From: Natronorubrum halophilum
Lineage (GTDB): Archaea; Halobacteriota; Halobacteria; Halobacteriales; Natrialbaceae
NCBI RefSeq assembly: GCF_003670115.1
Contig: NZ_QQTY01000001.1
Span: 992,001 to 1,056,000 of the forward strand
Length of the DNA stretch: 64,000 bases
Direction of reading: 5' to 3'
In this document: positions 44,967-54,569 of the stretch, one piece after another
Numbering within the stretch: the stretch's first letter is position 1
Layout: each line of letters begins with the position of its first letter
Notes under the pieces: generated by a model
What the model was told of the DNA's origin: nothing
What the model saw: only the letters and a program-made list of their open reading frames with translations
Databases searched by the model: none
Position numbers and translations under genes: made by a program

Positions 44967-45916
44967 CGGACGTCCTCGCGATCACGGAACACCGCCGCGG
45001 CGAGCTGCGCGACGTCAGCTACGAGATCATCACCGCGGGCCGCCAACTGGCCGACGAGACCGGCGGCGATCTGCACCTGGCCGTCATCAGCGGTACCGTC
45101 GACGAGTTCGCGGAGAAACTCAACCGCGACGGCGTCGAGGCCATTCACACCGTTTCCTACGGCGAGGAGTTCAACCACGACGTCTACACGCAGGCGATCA
45201 CGCAGCTCTACGACGAACTCGCCCCGCAGTACGTCCTCGCACCCAACAGCGTCAACGGACTCGACTACGCACCCGCCGTCGCAAACGCCCTCGACCTGCC
45301 GGTCGTGACCGACACGATCGACCTCGAGACGGACGGCGAGACCCTGATCGCGACCCGCGAGATGTACGGCGGCAAGGTCGAGACGACCAACGAACTCGAG
45401 GGCGAAGCCGTCGCCACGATCCGGAGCACCGAGTGGCCCCAGAGCGACGGAACGGGCGACGCCTCGATCGAGGCGTTCGACGCCGACATCGACGAGGACG
45501 CCATCGGCTCGAGCGTCAACGGCTTCGAGGAAGTCGCCGGCGGCGACGTCGATATCAGCGAAGCCGACGTGCTCGTCTCCGTCGGTCGCGGGATCGAAGA
45601 GGAGGACAACATCCCGCTCATCGAGGACCTCGCCGAGGCGCTCGGCGCGACGGTGTCGTCCTCGCGACCGATCGTCGACAACGGCTGGCTGCCCAAGAAC
45701 CGCCAGGTCGGCCAGTCCGGGAAGGTCGTCACGCCCGACGTCTACATCGCCATCGGGATTTCCGGCGCCGTCCAGCACGTTGCTGGGATGAAGGGCTCCG
45801 ATACGATCGTCGCGATCAATACGGACCCCAACGCGCCGATCATGGACATCGCGGACTACGCGATCCACGACGACCTCTTCGACGTCGTGCCCGCGCTGAC
45901 CGAAGAGTTCCAGTAG
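44963..45916 (+). CDS. etfA: Electron transfer flavoprotein alpha subunit
   Basis: 317 residues. The C-terminal FAD domain shows VGRGIEEEDNIPLIEDLAEALGATVSSSRPIVDNGWLPKNRQVGQSGKVVTPDVYIAIGISGAVQHVAGM and AINTDPNAPIMDIADYAIHDDL, the ETF-alpha signature. It partners the preceding etfB (ATGA overlap). No fixC/fixX or acyl-CoA dehydrogenase gene adjoins it in this window, so its electron donor is encoded elsewhere. Confidence 0.95.
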   Translation: MTDVLAITEHRRGELRDVSYEIITAGRQLADETGGDLHLAVISGTVDEFAEKLNRDGVEAIHTVSYGEEFNHDVYTQAITQLYDELAPQYVLAPNSVNGLDYAPAVANALDLPVVTDTIDLETDGETLIATREMYGGKVETTNELEGEAVATIRSTEWPQSDGTGDASIEAFDADIDEDAIGSSVNGFEEVAGGDVDISEADVLVSVGRGIEEEDNIPLIEDLAEALGATVSSSRPIVDNGWLPKNRQVGQSGKVVTPDVYIAIGISGAVQHVAGMKGSDTIVAINTDPNAPIMDIADYAIHDDLFDVVPALTEEFQ

Positions 45917-46068
45917 CGGTACCGAAAGCGGACGGGATTCTTTCGGTGTGTTGACCGAGAGTCGTCGTGCGAGGCGAGTGGGTCGCGGGGATCGCCGCGC
46001 TCACGGACCGTTCGCGCGGCGATGCCATCCACAAGGACTCTTGAAATAGTCGAACAGTATCTACTCCG

Positions 46069-46093
46069 CTTATATTTTTATCTCGAATATAAG
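46069..46093. repeat. CTTATATT/AATATAAG inverted repeat
   Basis: A perfect 8-bp inverted repeat with a 9-base AT-rich spacer lies 153 bp after etfA and 117 bp before the binding-protein gene. This 293-bp gap (45917..46209) is unusually AT-rich for the window. It could end etfA transcription or be an operator. Confidence 0.5.
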
Positions 46094-46177
46094 AATTATT
46101 ATGACTGTGAGCCAGATGGCAGTCGAAGCTCGGTAGAAGTGTTGCCGAATTTATGAATTATTCGGTGATTGTCCCGT

Positions 46178-46188
46178 ATTTATATATA
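46178..46188 (+). promoter_or_regulatory. TATA box of the binding protein-transducer operon
   Basis: ATTTATATATA is centred 27 bp upstream of ATG 46210. It supports this start over the in-frame ATG at 46153, which lies upstream of the box. Confidence 0.65.
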
Positions 46189-46209
46189 CTAGTGCTCAGA
46201 TACGAAGAT

Positions 46210-47478
46210 ATGTCATTCCGAACGAGGCGACGGGAGCTACTGATGGGGGTGGCCGCCGCTGGGTGCAGCGGTCTCGCTGGCTGTCTCAGTAGCGTTTCCG
46301 GACTCGACGTCGGTGATACCGACGACGGAGACGAAGATCGCACCGACCGAACGCTCAAACTGGGAATCATGCAACCGCTCACCGGTGATCTCGGTTCCGT
46401 GGGGAAGCCGATCCGTGACGCCGCGTTACTGCCGATCACCCAGGTCGAAGACGATATCGACCTCGAGATCGAGCACGAAGTGGTCGACACGGAGACGTCC
46501 GCGGCGACGGGCGTTCAGCGAGCGTCCCAGCTCGTCAACGCGGGCTATCCGATGGTCAACGGGCCGGCGGCTTCCGACGTGGCCCTGCAGGCGACCCAGC
46601 AGGTACTCATCCCGCACCGGGTCGTCAGCTGCTCACCGTCGGCGACGACGCCGACGATCACGGCGCTGAACGACGCCGGCCTCGTCTTTCGGACGGCACT
46701 GTCGGACTCGTTGCAGGCGGTCGTCCTCGCCGAGCAGGCCACGGCGGACCTCGGCCACGATACGGCGGCCACGATGTACGTCAACAACGACTACGGCTGG
46801 CAGCTGAGTCAGGCGTTTACGCAGGCGTTTGAAGCGACCCACGGCGGGTCGGTCTCGGTGCAGGTTCCGATAAACGAGGAGAGCGATTCCTACGCTGATG
46901 CACTCGAGCGGGCTCGAGCAGACGATCCAGGGCTGTTGATCGTGATCGGGTATCCGGAGACGGGCACGCAGTTATTTAGCGATCTGGGCGACGATATCGG
47001 CGACGTCGACGTGCTCGTCACGGACGGACTCCGAGACGGCGGCCTTCACGAGGAAGTCGATCACTCGATCGACGGAATCCGCGGAACGGCACCGCTGGTC
47101 GGCGGGCCCGGCGAGGCGTTTTTCTCCGACCTCTATCAGGAAACGTACGACGCCGAACCGGGAATTTTCACGGCCCACACCTACGATTCGACGGCCGTTC
47201 TCTTGCTCGCCAACGCCTACGCCGGGCAGAATGACGGGACGGCGATCAGAAACGCCATGCAGACGGTCACGAACGGACCCGGCGAGGTGATCGAGCCGAA
47301 GACGCTCGCCGATGGTCTCGAACTCGCGGCACAGGGGGAAAACATCGAGTACCGGGGCGCCTCGAGTGCGCTGTCGTTCGACGATAACGGTGACGTGATG
47401 GACGCAACGTTCGAATACTGGGAGTTCGATCAAGATGCAGAGGGTGGAATCGCCGAAATTGACAGGGTGACCACGTAA
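46210..47478 (+). CDS. Branched-chain-type amino acid binding lipoprotein (BasB-like)
   Basis: 422 residues from [13 protein letters not shown]. Twin Arg and lipobox GLAGC (Cys25) indicate a Tat-exported, lipid-anchored protein. The mature part is a Peripla_BP_6 fold: [61 protein letters not shown] and [20 protein letters not shown]. No permease or ATPase genes follow; instead its TAA overlaps the ATG of a chemotaxis transducer. That is the arrangement of BasB-BasT in Halobacterium salinarum, so it probably feeds ligand information to the transducer. Confidence 0.88.
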   Translation: MSFRTRRRELLMGVAAAGCSGLAGCLSSVSGLDVGDTDDGDEDRTDRTLKLGIMQPLTGDLGSVGKPIRDAALLPITQVEDDIDLEIEHEVVDTETSAATGVQRASQLVNAGYPMVNGPAASDVALQATQQVLIPHRVVSCSPSATTPTITALNDAGLVFRTALSDSLQAVVLAEQATADLGHDTAATMYVNNDYGWQLSQAFTQAFEATHGGSVSVQVPINEESDSYADALERARADDPGLLIVIGYPETGTQLFSDLGDDIGDVDVLVTDGLRDGGLHEEVDHSIDGIRGTAPLVGGPGEAFFSDLYQETYDAEPGIFTAHTYDSTAVLLLANAYAGQNDGTAIRNAMQTVTNGPGEVIEPKTLADGLELAAQGENIEYRGASSALSFDDNGDVMDATFEYWEFDQDAEGGIAEIDRVTT

Positions 47479-50006
47479 TGTCGGGAATCAAAAAACTGGT
47501 GCCGTCGTTCGTCAGACGGCGATACCTCGCGAAGTTCGTAATCTCGATTCTGGCGGTCGTCCTGGTCATCGCCCTGGTCGGTTTCATCAGTCACGGCGCG
47601 ATCGACGAAACGGTTAGAGCCGATTCGAACGAGCAACTCGAGTCGACTGCCGAGTTACAGGCGGACGGAATCGGCGACTGGGTCGAGTCGATGCGGGTCC
47701 AGACGCGGTCGGCGTCCTCCTCGCCGGTGTTACAGGAGGGTGATCCGCAGACGGTCCAGGGTGAACTCGTGGAGGCGCAAGCGAGGATGTCCGTCGACGT
47801 GCGGGCGATTCACTACGTCGACACCGAAAACGGCGAGGTCGTCACGAGCACGGACGCGGAACTCCGCGGCGAATCGCTCGACGACGTCGAGGATCCGTGG
47901 ACGACGACCGACTTCGCGAGCGAACTCGCGTTCGACGGCGCGGTCTGGAACTCCGAATCGGCCTACCAATCGCCGTCGCTCGACGACCAGGTGATGGCCT
48001 TCGCCAGTCCGGTAACCGAGCGCAACGACCGCGTCGTCGTCGTCATCGGCACGCTCGAGTACCGCGTCCAGCAACTCCAACAGGAAGGAGCGTCGTCGTC
48101 GACGGCCATCATCGACGCCAACGGAACGCCGGTCCTGCAGGCCGAAAACGCCTCGATCGACGAGACGTCGGTCGACGAGGATGCGCTCGAGGCCGCCCTC
48201 GGCGGTCGGCTAACGCGCATCGAGGACGAGGAGTTCGTTCGAGCGTACACGCCGGTCGGCGACACGCAGTGGGTCGCCGTCACGAGCGTTCCGACCGAAC
48301 AGGCCTACGGTGTCGCGAGCGACGTCGGTACCAACGTCATCGCGATGGTGCTCGTCAGCCTGATCACGCTCGGACTCGTCGGCGTCGTCCTGGGTCGACA
48401 GACCGTCGTTCCGCTGGCCGAACTGCGCGATCGGACGAAAGAGATGGAGCAGGGCAACCTCGGGGTCGATCTCGAGACGTCCCGGTCCGACGAGATCGGT
48501 CGGTTGTACGACGGGTTCGACAGCATGCGCACCTCGCTACGGGATCAGATCGAGGAGGCCGAAGCGGCGCGCCAGGACGCCGAACAGGCGCGCGCCGAGA
48601 CCGAGGCGATAAACCAGCACCTCGAGGCGAAAGCGGACGAGTACCGCGACGTGATGGCCCAGTGTGCCACGGGCGATCTGACCCAGCGGCTCGATCCCGA
48701 AAGCGAGAGCGAGGCGATGGCCGACATCGCCCGCTCGTTCAACTCGATGGTCGACGAGCTTGAGGAGACGACCGCACACGTCAAGACGTTCGCTACCGAG
48801 GTCGCGACCGCGAGCGAAGAGGTGACGACGAGCGCCGAGGAGGTCCGATCGGCATCCGAACAGGTGACCGAGTCCGTCCAGGAGATCTCCGACGGCGCGG
48901 ATCGACAGAATCAGCACTTACAAGCGGTATCGAACGAGATCAGCGGGCTTTCGACGACGACCGAACAGATCGCAGCGTCGTCGAACGAAGTCGCCGATCT
49001 CTCCGAACGGACGGCAGAAACGGGCCGACACGGACGGAAAGCGGCACAGGAAGCGATCGACGGGATGCACGAGATCGAGTCGGAATCGAACGAGGCCGTC
49101 GAGGCGATCAAGGCGCTCGAGGCGGAGATGGAACAGATCGACGAACTGGTCGAGTTCATCTCCGACGTCGCCCGCCAGACGAACATGCTCGCGCTGAACG
49201 CCAACATCGAGGCGTCACGCGGTGGGGCCGGTGGTGACGACGGGAACGGGTTCGCCGTCGTCGCATCCCAGGTCAAAGAGCTCGCCGAAGATACGAGAGA
49301 GACCGCCGAAGACATCGAGAAGCGACTCGAGCGAATCAACGAGCGGACGGATCACACGGCGACGGAGGTACAGAAGACCGCCGACCGGATCTCGACGCAC
49401 GTCGACTCCGTCGAGAACGCGGCTTCGGCGCTCGACGAGATCGCGGACTACGCGAGTCAGACCAACGACGGCGTTCAGGAGATCTCCGCGGCGTCCGAAG
49501 AGCAGGCCGCCTCGACGCAGGAAGTCGTCGCGATGACGTCGGCGGCGACCGGTATCTCCGAGACGACGGCACAGGAGGCCCAGCACGTGGCCGCAGCCGC
49601 CGAAGAGCAGACGTCGGCGCTCGCCGAGGTTTCGGAGAACGCGAACTCCCTCGCCGGACAGGCGGCACAGCTGAGCGAGGCGCTCGACCGCTTCGAGACC
49701 GACCGGGGAATAACCGCCTGGGAATCGGACGGCGACTCTGAACTGACCTACGAGGAGGGGACGTCCATACCCGAGGAGATCCCCGTAGAACCCGAAACGG
49801 ACGGTCAAACGTTTGACGGCGACGGAACGACGGGCATCGGTTCGAGCAACGCACCGATCGAGACGGACGAGAAAACTGCCGACGCAGAAGAGACGGAGGA
49901 CGACGCGGAGGGGACGAACGCCGACGCGACGGAATCGGAGGACGATGCGTCGACGTCTCCGAGCACCGATCAGCCGTTCTCGTTCGACGAAGTCGACGAG
50001 ACGTAG
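47478..50006 (+). CDS. Methyl-accepting chemotaxis transducer (BasT-like)
   Basis: 842 residues. Helix 1 (about 20-40), a Cache-like external domain (about 40-280), helix 2 (about 283-307), HAMP (about 308-360), a second HAMP-like region (about 385-445), and a long methyl-accepting coiled coil whose tip reads [25 protein letters not shown] Gly/Asp insertion ([16 protein letters not shown]) lies just after the tip. The last 110 residues are an acidic, disordered tail. It signals to CheA/CheW. It starts on the stop codon of the binding-protein gene. Confidence 0.94.
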   Translation: MSGIKKLVPSFVRRRYLAKFVISILAVVLVIALVGFISHGAIDETVRADSNEQLESTAELQADGIGDWVESMRVQTRSASSSPVLQEGDPQTVQGELVEAQARMSVDVRAIHYVDTENGEVVTSTDAELRGESLDDVEDPWTTTDFASELAFDGAVWNSESAYQSPSLDDQVMAFASPVTERNDRVVVVIGTLEYRVQQLQQEGASSSTAIIDANGTPVLQAENASIDETSVDEDALEAALGGRLTRIEDEEFVRAYTPVGDTQWVAVTSVPTEQAYGVASDVGTNVIAMVLVSLITLGLVGVVLGRQTVVPLAELRDRTKEMEQGNLGVDLETSRSDEIGRLYDGFDSMRTSLRDQIEEAEAARQDAEQARAETEAINQHLEAKADEYRDVMAQCATGDLTQRLDPESESEAMADIARSFNSMVDELEETTAHVKTFATEVATASEEVTTSAEEVRSASEQVTESVQEISDGADRQNQHLQAVSNEISGLSTTTEQIAASSNEVADLSERTAETGRHGRKAAQEAIDGMHEIESESNEAVEAIKALEAEMEQIDELVEFISDVARQTNMLALNANIEASRGGAGGDDGNGFAVVASQVKELAEDTRETAEDIEKRLERINERTDHTATEVQKTADRISTHVDSVENAASALDEIADYASQTNDGVQEISAASEEQAASTQEVVAMTSAATGISETTAQEAQHVAAAAEEQTSALAEVSENANSLAGQAAQLSEALDRFETDRGITAWESDGDSELTYEEGTSIPEEIPVEPETDGQTFDGDGTTGIGSSNAPIETDEKTADAEETEDDAEGTNADATESEDDASTSPSTDQPFSFDEVDET

Positions 50007-50055
50007 CTTCGGCGGAACCGTCACGTACTTTTTACCCCCGTCCTAAGCGCTGGCA

Positions 50056-50898
50056 ATGGAACGGCTGGTGCGTCGTCGGGCGCTGATCGAGGAGCGACTC
50101 GTCGAGGTTATCGACGGCCTCGAGCCGGAGACGCTCAGGGATGAGGTTCGCCACACGGCGCTCTCGGGCGGGAAACGTGTCCGACCGATGGTGACGTTAC
50201 TGACCTGTGAAACCGTCGGCGGGACGGCCGAAGACGCGGTGGATTTCGGCGTGGGCATCGAACTGGTCCACAGCGCATCGCTGGTAATCGACGACATCAT
50301 CGATCGCTCGGAGCTGCGGCGTGGCACGACCAGCGCGTGGGCCGAGTTCGGACACGGTCCGGCGATCATCACCAGCGACGGCCTGCTCGGCGAGGCCTTC
50401 GCCCTCTTTTCTGCTGATCCGAACGCGACGCAGGTCGTCGCCGAAGCGATGGTCGAACTCGGTATTGGCGAAGCGACGGAGCTGTCGGCCAAGCCCGAGA
50501 CCGAAGCGGAGTACATGACGCTGGCCCGACGCAAGACCGGAGCCCTCTTTCGGGCTGCCGCGGAACTCGGAGCCATCGCCGCCAAATCGGACCCGGTTAT
50601 CGTCGAAGCAGTCGGCGAGTACGCCGAACGGGTCGGCGTCGCCTTCCAGATCAGAGACGACGTTCTGGACGCGATCGCCGCGCCCGAAGAACTGGGCAAA
50701 CCGACCGGCCACGATGCAGCCTTAGAGCGCCCGTCGGTCGTTCAGGTGACAGATCTCACGCCCGAGGAGGCCAACGCCCGCGCTCGAGCCGAGTCCGACC
50801 GGGCGATCAAGGCGCTGGACCGCGTCGAGGTCGCCGATCCGACATCGAGGGACTATCTCCTCGAGTTAGCGGAGTTCGTCGTCGAGCGCGAGCGATAG
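50056..50898 (+). CDS. Short-chain polyprenyl diphosphate synthase
   Basis: 280 residues. GGKRVRPMVTLLTCE near the N-terminus; first Asp-rich motif DDIIDRS (about 76-82); second motif region FQIRDDVLDA (about 195-204), with one Asp fewer than the usual DDxxD. The C-terminus is shorter than in most 330-350-residue GGPP synthases. It makes an isoprenoid diphosphate for archaeal lipids or quinones, but the reduced second motif leaves open a regulatory or different chain-length role. A CTTTTTACC stretch lies about 26 bp before the ATG. Confidence 0.85.
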   Translation: MERLVRRRALIEERLVEVIDGLEPETLRDEVRHTALSGGKRVRPMVTLLTCETVGGTAEDAVDFGVGIELVHSASLVIDDIIDRSELRRGTTSAWAEFGHGPAIITSDGLLGEAFALFSADPNATQVVAEAMVELGIGEATELSAKPETEAEYMTLARRKTGALFRAAAELGAIAAKSDPVIVEAVGEYAERVGVAFQIRDDVLDAIAAPEELGKPTGHDAALERPSVVQVTDLTPEEANARARAESDRAIKALDRVEVADPTSRDYLLELAEFVVERER

Positions 50899-50899
50899 C

Positions 50900-52030
50900 T
50901 CACACGCGCCCCATCTGTCGCGTGCCGTCGTCGGCCTCCTGGTCCTCGTCCGCCGACCCCGAAAACCGAGATTCGGCGACGGCGAAGGTAAGCGTGCTCA
51001 CGATACCGAGGAGCGTGCCCGCGGTCAGCGCCGCCGCGAGGTAGTTGATCTCGACTTCGTCGAGGAAGAAGGCGCTCACCGCGTAGAGAACGATGGCGAT
51101 CGAGAGGACGTAGAAGGGGGCGTTGAGATACCGCCACTCGAGGGTACCCGCGATGTACTCGTCGGTAATCTGGCCGAGGCTGGTGGTGATCCCCGCGGCA
51201 GCGAGCCACTGGATCGAGCCGTAGACGAGCGCGGCGACCATCACCGGGGCGCCGAGTTCGCCGGTGGTCGTGCGTTGTGCCTCCTCCAAAGCGTTCATCC
51301 CGCTCACACCGCCGAGGACGAACAACGCGGCGGCGACGACGTAGGCGAGCAGCGTCGTCCGACCGGCGTACAACGATCGGCGGGCGCGTTCGACCGCCTC
51401 GTCGAGGCGATCTCCCAGCCCGAGTCCGCGAGAGATGAGATACAGGCCGAGCAGCGCCGAGGTCGTTCCGAGGACGAAACCCGGCATCTCGAGGAGGGAA
51501 CCGATCAGCGCGAGCGGATAAATGAGGAGCAAAATCCCCAGCGGAATCAACACCGTTCCCCGCGTTTCGGGGTCGTTCAGCACCTGTTTGATCGTGTAGT
51601 ACATCGACTCCAGGTTCTGGGCCTGTCGGACGACGACGCGCCGGACGCCGTCGATCGGGACTCGAGAGCGGATGATCGGGATGACGGATTCGTCTTGTGC
51701 GCCGTCGGTGACGACGAGGACGGTAACGTCCTCCGCGGTCGAAAGGCTCGCGAGAACGGTGTCGACCTCGTCGCCGACCTCGCGGTTTGCGTTGACGTCT
51801 CCCTCGTCGTTGCCGGTGACGACGGCAACCTCGACGCTCTCGTCGCGTTCGTCGAGGTCGTCGTAGATGTGTAATCCCTGGAAGATCACGTTGACGTCGG
51901 AGTCCTCCGGATCCGCGGTTGCGAGCGCGACGGCCGACTCTTCGACGGGATCACGACCGATGACCGGAGTCGAAAAGCCGGTTTTTCGACCGAGGTCGTC
52001 GTCGAGGTCGACACAGAGGACCAGCAGCAT
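50900..52030 (-). CDS. DUF373 family membrane protein
   Basis: 376 residues from MLLVLCVDLDDDLGRKTG. The N-terminal soluble domain (about 1-150) has LLVLCVDLDDDLGRKTGFSTPVIGRD, VAVVTGNDEG and VVVRQAQNLESMYYTIKQVLND. About seven membrane helices follow (RGTVLIPLGILLLIYPLALIG onward). This is the DUF373 pattern; the function is not known, although the start resembles a nucleotide or hydrolase fold. A long extension of the open frame upstream to 53398 is antisense to the radical SAM gene and is not real. It is convergent with the prenyl synthase. Confidence 0.88.
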   Translation of the reverse strand: MLLVLCVDLDDDLGRKTGFSTPVIGRDPVEESAVALATADPEDSDVNVIFQGLHIYDDLDERDESVEVAVVTGNDEGDVNANREVGDEVDTVLASLSTAEDVTVLVVTDGAQDESVIPIIRSRVPIDGVRRVVVRQAQNLESMYYTIKQVLNDPETRGTVLIPLGILLLIYPLALIGSLLEMPGFVLGTTSALLGLYLISRGLGLGDRLDEAVERARRSLYAGRTTLLAYVVAAALFVLGGVSGMNALEEAQRTTTGELGAPVMVAALVYGSIQWLAAAGITTSLGQITDEYIAGTLEWRYLNAPFYVLSIAIVLYAVSAFFLDEVEINYLAAALTAGTLLGIVSTLTFAVAESRFSGSADEDQEADDGTRQMGRV

Positions 52031-52399
52031 CTGCCCGGACGTTCGAGCGCAGGGTATTTCCATCTTCTGGGGACGACAGAATTCAGCGGGTCTCGGAACG
52101 AACACCGCCGTCGATACCTCGAGGTCGCCGCCGGTTCGGCGACTGTGGTCGCCGTCACCGATCGGACGTCTGGGTCGCCATCGACACAGAGAACATCGGT
52201 CCGGGAGGACAGTAGATGACATCCCATTTCGATCCAGCGTATACCAGTATCCGCCTGAGCACCCCATCCGAGCGGCACAGTAGCGACAGGGATGACGTGG
52301 TGATCGGTATCGTGGGACCAGTACGCAGGTGTCGAGCCCCCGTATCCGACGTGTTCGTTTCGCACGGCTTTTGTGAGTCGGCCCAGTACGTACCGTTGA
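52031..52399. other. 369-bp gap between DUF373 and radical SAM genes
   Basis: No gene supported. A weak AT stretch (GGAAATACC on the minus strand, about 30 bp from ATG 52030) may serve DUF373. The rest is moderately GC-rich with no repeat I could identify; short open frames here look like shadows. Confidence 0.5.
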
Positions 52400-53395
52400 A
52401 TGATTTCGAAGGGCTGTGAGCAGTGCGCGAAAGGCGGAAAGATGGTCATGTTCGTCTACGGCTACTGTGACCAGCGCGACTGCTTTTACTGCCCGCTCGG
52501 TGAGAACCGAAAGAACGTCACCGACGTCTACGCCAACGAACGCCTCGTCGAGAGCGACGAGGACGTCCTCGAGGAGGCCCACCGGATGGACGCACTGGGC
52601 ACCTCGATCACCGGCGGCGAACCGCAGGAAGCGCTCGACCGAACCTGCCACTACCTCTCTCTGCTCAAAGACGAGTTCGGCGAGGATCACCACACCCACC
52701 TCTACACCGGCATCACCGGCGGCCGCGAGAACATGCGACGGCTCTCGGCGGCCGGCCTCGACGAGATCCGGTTCCACCCGCCCCTCGAGCAGTGGGGCGA
52801 CCTCCACGGCACTGAGTGGGAAGAGATCCTCTACGTCGCCCGCGAAGAGGGACTCACCCCGGCGTTCGAGATTCCCGGCATTCGACCCGAGGTGGAGTTC
52901 CTCGAGTTCCTCGACGAGGGCGCTGCCGAGTTCTGTAACGTCAACGAATTCGAGATGAGCGACGGGAACTACCGCCGGATGCAACAGGAGGGGTTCGAAC
53001 TCAAAGAGGACCACATGAGCGCCGTCGACAACGACCGCGACGAACTCCTCGAGGTGATGGGCGACCACGAGAAGGTCTACTTCTGTACCTCCGTCTTCAA
53101 GGACGCGGCCCAGCATCGCCGGCGACTCAAACGGATGGCCCGCAACGTCCGACGCGAGTTCGACGACGTCACCGACGACGGAACGCTCGTCTACGGCAAA
53201 ACGTACACGGATCCCGATCGCTTCGAAGCGCTCGGCGTCCCCGAGGAGTTCTACACCGTCAAAACCAACCACGTCGAGGTCGCCTGGTGGCTTCTCGAGG
53301 AGATGATCGAGGACGGTGACGTCGAAGAGGGCGAAATCGTCGAACAGTATCCGAGCTACGACGGGCAAGTCGTCGAACGGACGCCCCTGGCGTAA
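52400..53395 (+). CDS. Radical SAM protein with CX4CX2C cluster motif
   Basis: 331 residues from MISKGCEQCAKGGKM. The Fe-S motif YCDQRDCFYCPLG reads C-X4-C-X2-C instead of the canonical CX3CX2C. The SAM motif SITGGEP and later barrel strands (DEIRFHPPLEQW, AFEIPGIRPEVEF, AEFCNVNEFEMSD) are present. A CEQC pair precedes the motif. A helical C-terminal part follows. I know similar haloarchaeal proteins only as 'radical SAM protein'; the substrate is unknown. Its last 48 bases (with part of the stop) are repeated at 53500..53547. Confidence 0.85.
   Translation: MISKGCEQCAKGGKMVMFVYGYCDQRDCFYCPLGENRKNVTDVYANERLVESDEDVLEEAHRMDALGTSITGGEPQEALDRTCHYLSLLKDEFGEDHHTHLYTGITGGRENMRRLSAAGLDEIRFHPPLEQWGDLHGTEWEEILYVAREEGLTPAFEIPGIRPEVEFLEFLDEGAAEFCNVNEFEMSDGNYRRMQQEGFELKEDHMSAVDNDRDELLEVMGDHEKVYFCTSVFKDAAQHRRRLKRMARNVRREFDDVTDDGTLVYGKTYTDPDRFEALGVPEEFYTVKTNHVEVAWWLLEEMIEDGDVEEGEIVEQYPSYDGQVVERTPLA
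53347..53394. repeat. 48-bp direct repeat, copy 1 (3' end of radical SAM gene)
   Basis: Covers the last 15 codons and part of the stop of the radical SAM gene. An identical 48 bp occurs at 53500..53547, 153 bp later. Confidence 0.9.
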
Positions 53396-53426
53396 CACCG
53401 CGAGTGAGCGGAACGAACGAGCGGCC

Positions 53427-53447
53427 TTTTTTCATCGAAGTTTTTTT
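53427..53447 (+). terminator. T-rich tracts downstream of the radical SAM gene
   Basis: TTTTTT (53427-53432) and TTTTTTT (53441-53447) follow the stop codon by about 30-50 bp. Poly-T tracts end transcription in archaea. A GTGCGCC/GGCGCAC hairpin follows at about 53457-53473. Confidence 0.55.
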
Positions 53448-53499
53448 GCGCGAGCGGTGCGCCGTCGGCGCACCCGAGCGGAAAAAAGTTCGCGACGCG

Positions 53500-53547
53500 G
53501 TATCCGAGCTACGACGGGCAAGTCGTCGAACGGACGCCCCTGGCGTA
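53500..53547. repeat. 48-bp direct repeat, copy 2
   Basis: Exact copy of the 3' end of the radical SAM gene (53347..53394), lying in non-coding sequence after the T tracts. Flanking text also partly repeats (CCGCGAGTG after both copies). It may be a duplication remnant or the residue of a second gene copy. Confidence 0.9.
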
Positions 53548-53835
53548 GAGCAACACTCCGCGAGTGGCCGTCGGAAGCGAGTAGCGTTTGCGGTCGCGTT
53601 CTTTGTGAGCGGGGCTGGCGGATGGTGTGATCGATCCGGAACACGTGAACTCGCGTGAAAGATCGGATACGGCCGACTTCAGATCGTTGAGCGTACGGTA
53701 ACGATTGTTTCACCGCGTCCAAAATAGCGGAACCGACCGTCTCGAGGCCGTACTGTGCCGTCTCTTGATAGTTCTCGGAATCGCCGTTTATACAGGGTGT
53801 AGTAATAAGCGATTATCCCGGAAGAAGCAGCTACG
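53548..53835. other. Intergenic tail before the lipoprotein gene
   Basis: No gene supported. GTTTATACAG at about 53789-53798 is a TATA-like box that would give the lipoprotein gene a short leader. Confidence 0.4.
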
Positions 53836-54537
53836 ATGCAATTCCGAAACTATGCTGTCGTGGCGGTTGCACTCCTCGTACTCCTCTCGGGGTGCGGTGC
53901 ATTCGGGGTAACGCAGTCAGACGACCCGTCGAACGAGACGGACATCGAAGGCGACAACGCGGAGAACGGGTCGACGACCGACGACGGAGACGAGACCGAC
54001 GGTGAAGGAGACGACACTGACCACGAAGACGGGACGACCGATTCGGAGGACGAATCGACGGCGAACGCGGAGTGGAATCCGCCGGCGGAGCCGAACCGAC
54101 CGCTAGAAGACAAGCGCGAAGACCGGATCGAGAGCGTCGAGTTCGTGGACAAAGAGCCCGCGGCGAACGGGGACGGCTACTCGAACTTCAACCTCGAGGT
54201 GGTCGCCAACACCAGCATGGAGAACGTCGATCCGCCGGAACACGGTAACGTGATCGGTGAGCCGTACTTCTTCGTCAAGATCAACGAGGACGAGCAGAAG
54301 CTAATCGAACGCACCGGGCAGGTCAGTATGGACGAAAACGGCACGTACCACATCGAGGTTCGGCCGGCCGGAATCGAGGAGTTCGGCGACGGCCCGCTGA
54401 CCGTCGAAGTCTTCCTGATGGACGAGGACAAAGACTGGGACGACATCTACGACGCCGTGGGACAGGAGATCCACTTCAATCCGGACTCTGACGGCGACGC
54501 CGAGGAAGAGACCGACTCGGAGACGACCGAAAACTGA
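53836..54537 (+). CDS. Acidic secreted lipoprotein, unknown function
   Basis: 233 residues. The signal peptide NYAVVAVALLVLLSGC ends in a lipobox (Cys19), so the protein is likely lipid-anchored outside the cell. A long Asp/Glu/Thr-rich linker (about 28-80) precedes a globular part (about 90-215) that is beta-rich: NLEVVANTSMENVDPPEHG, YFFVKINEDEQKLIERTG and TVEVFLMDEDKDWDDIY. No family recognised. Confidence 0.78.
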   Translation: MQFRNYAVVAVALLVLLSGCGAFGVTQSDDPSNETDIEGDNAENGSTTDDGDETDGEGDDTDHEDGTTDSEDESTANAEWNPPAEPNRPLEDKREDRIESVEFVDKEPAANGDGYSNFNLEVVANTSMENVDPPEHGNVIGEPYFFVKINEDEQKLIERTGQVSMDENGTYHIEVRPAGIEEFGDGPLTVEVFLMDEDKDWDDIYDAVGQEIHFNPDSDGDAEEETDSETTEN

Positions 54538-54569
54538 GCGTCTCGGGCTGAAGCCAGCAACCGATCCGA

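Noticed and set aside
46153-46209. Upstream ATG extension of the binding-protein gene
   Set aside because: It includes the TATA box; the signal peptide starts cleanly at 46210.
50900-53398. 832-codon minus-strand frame running through DUF373 into the radical SAM gene
   Set aside because: The part upstream of 52030 is antisense to the radical SAM gene and has no recognisable domain; DUF373 starts cleanly at MLLVLCVDLDDD.
53404-53658. 84-codon frame after the radical SAM gene
   Set aside because: It runs through T tracts, a hairpin and the duplicated 48 bp; no coding signal or domain.
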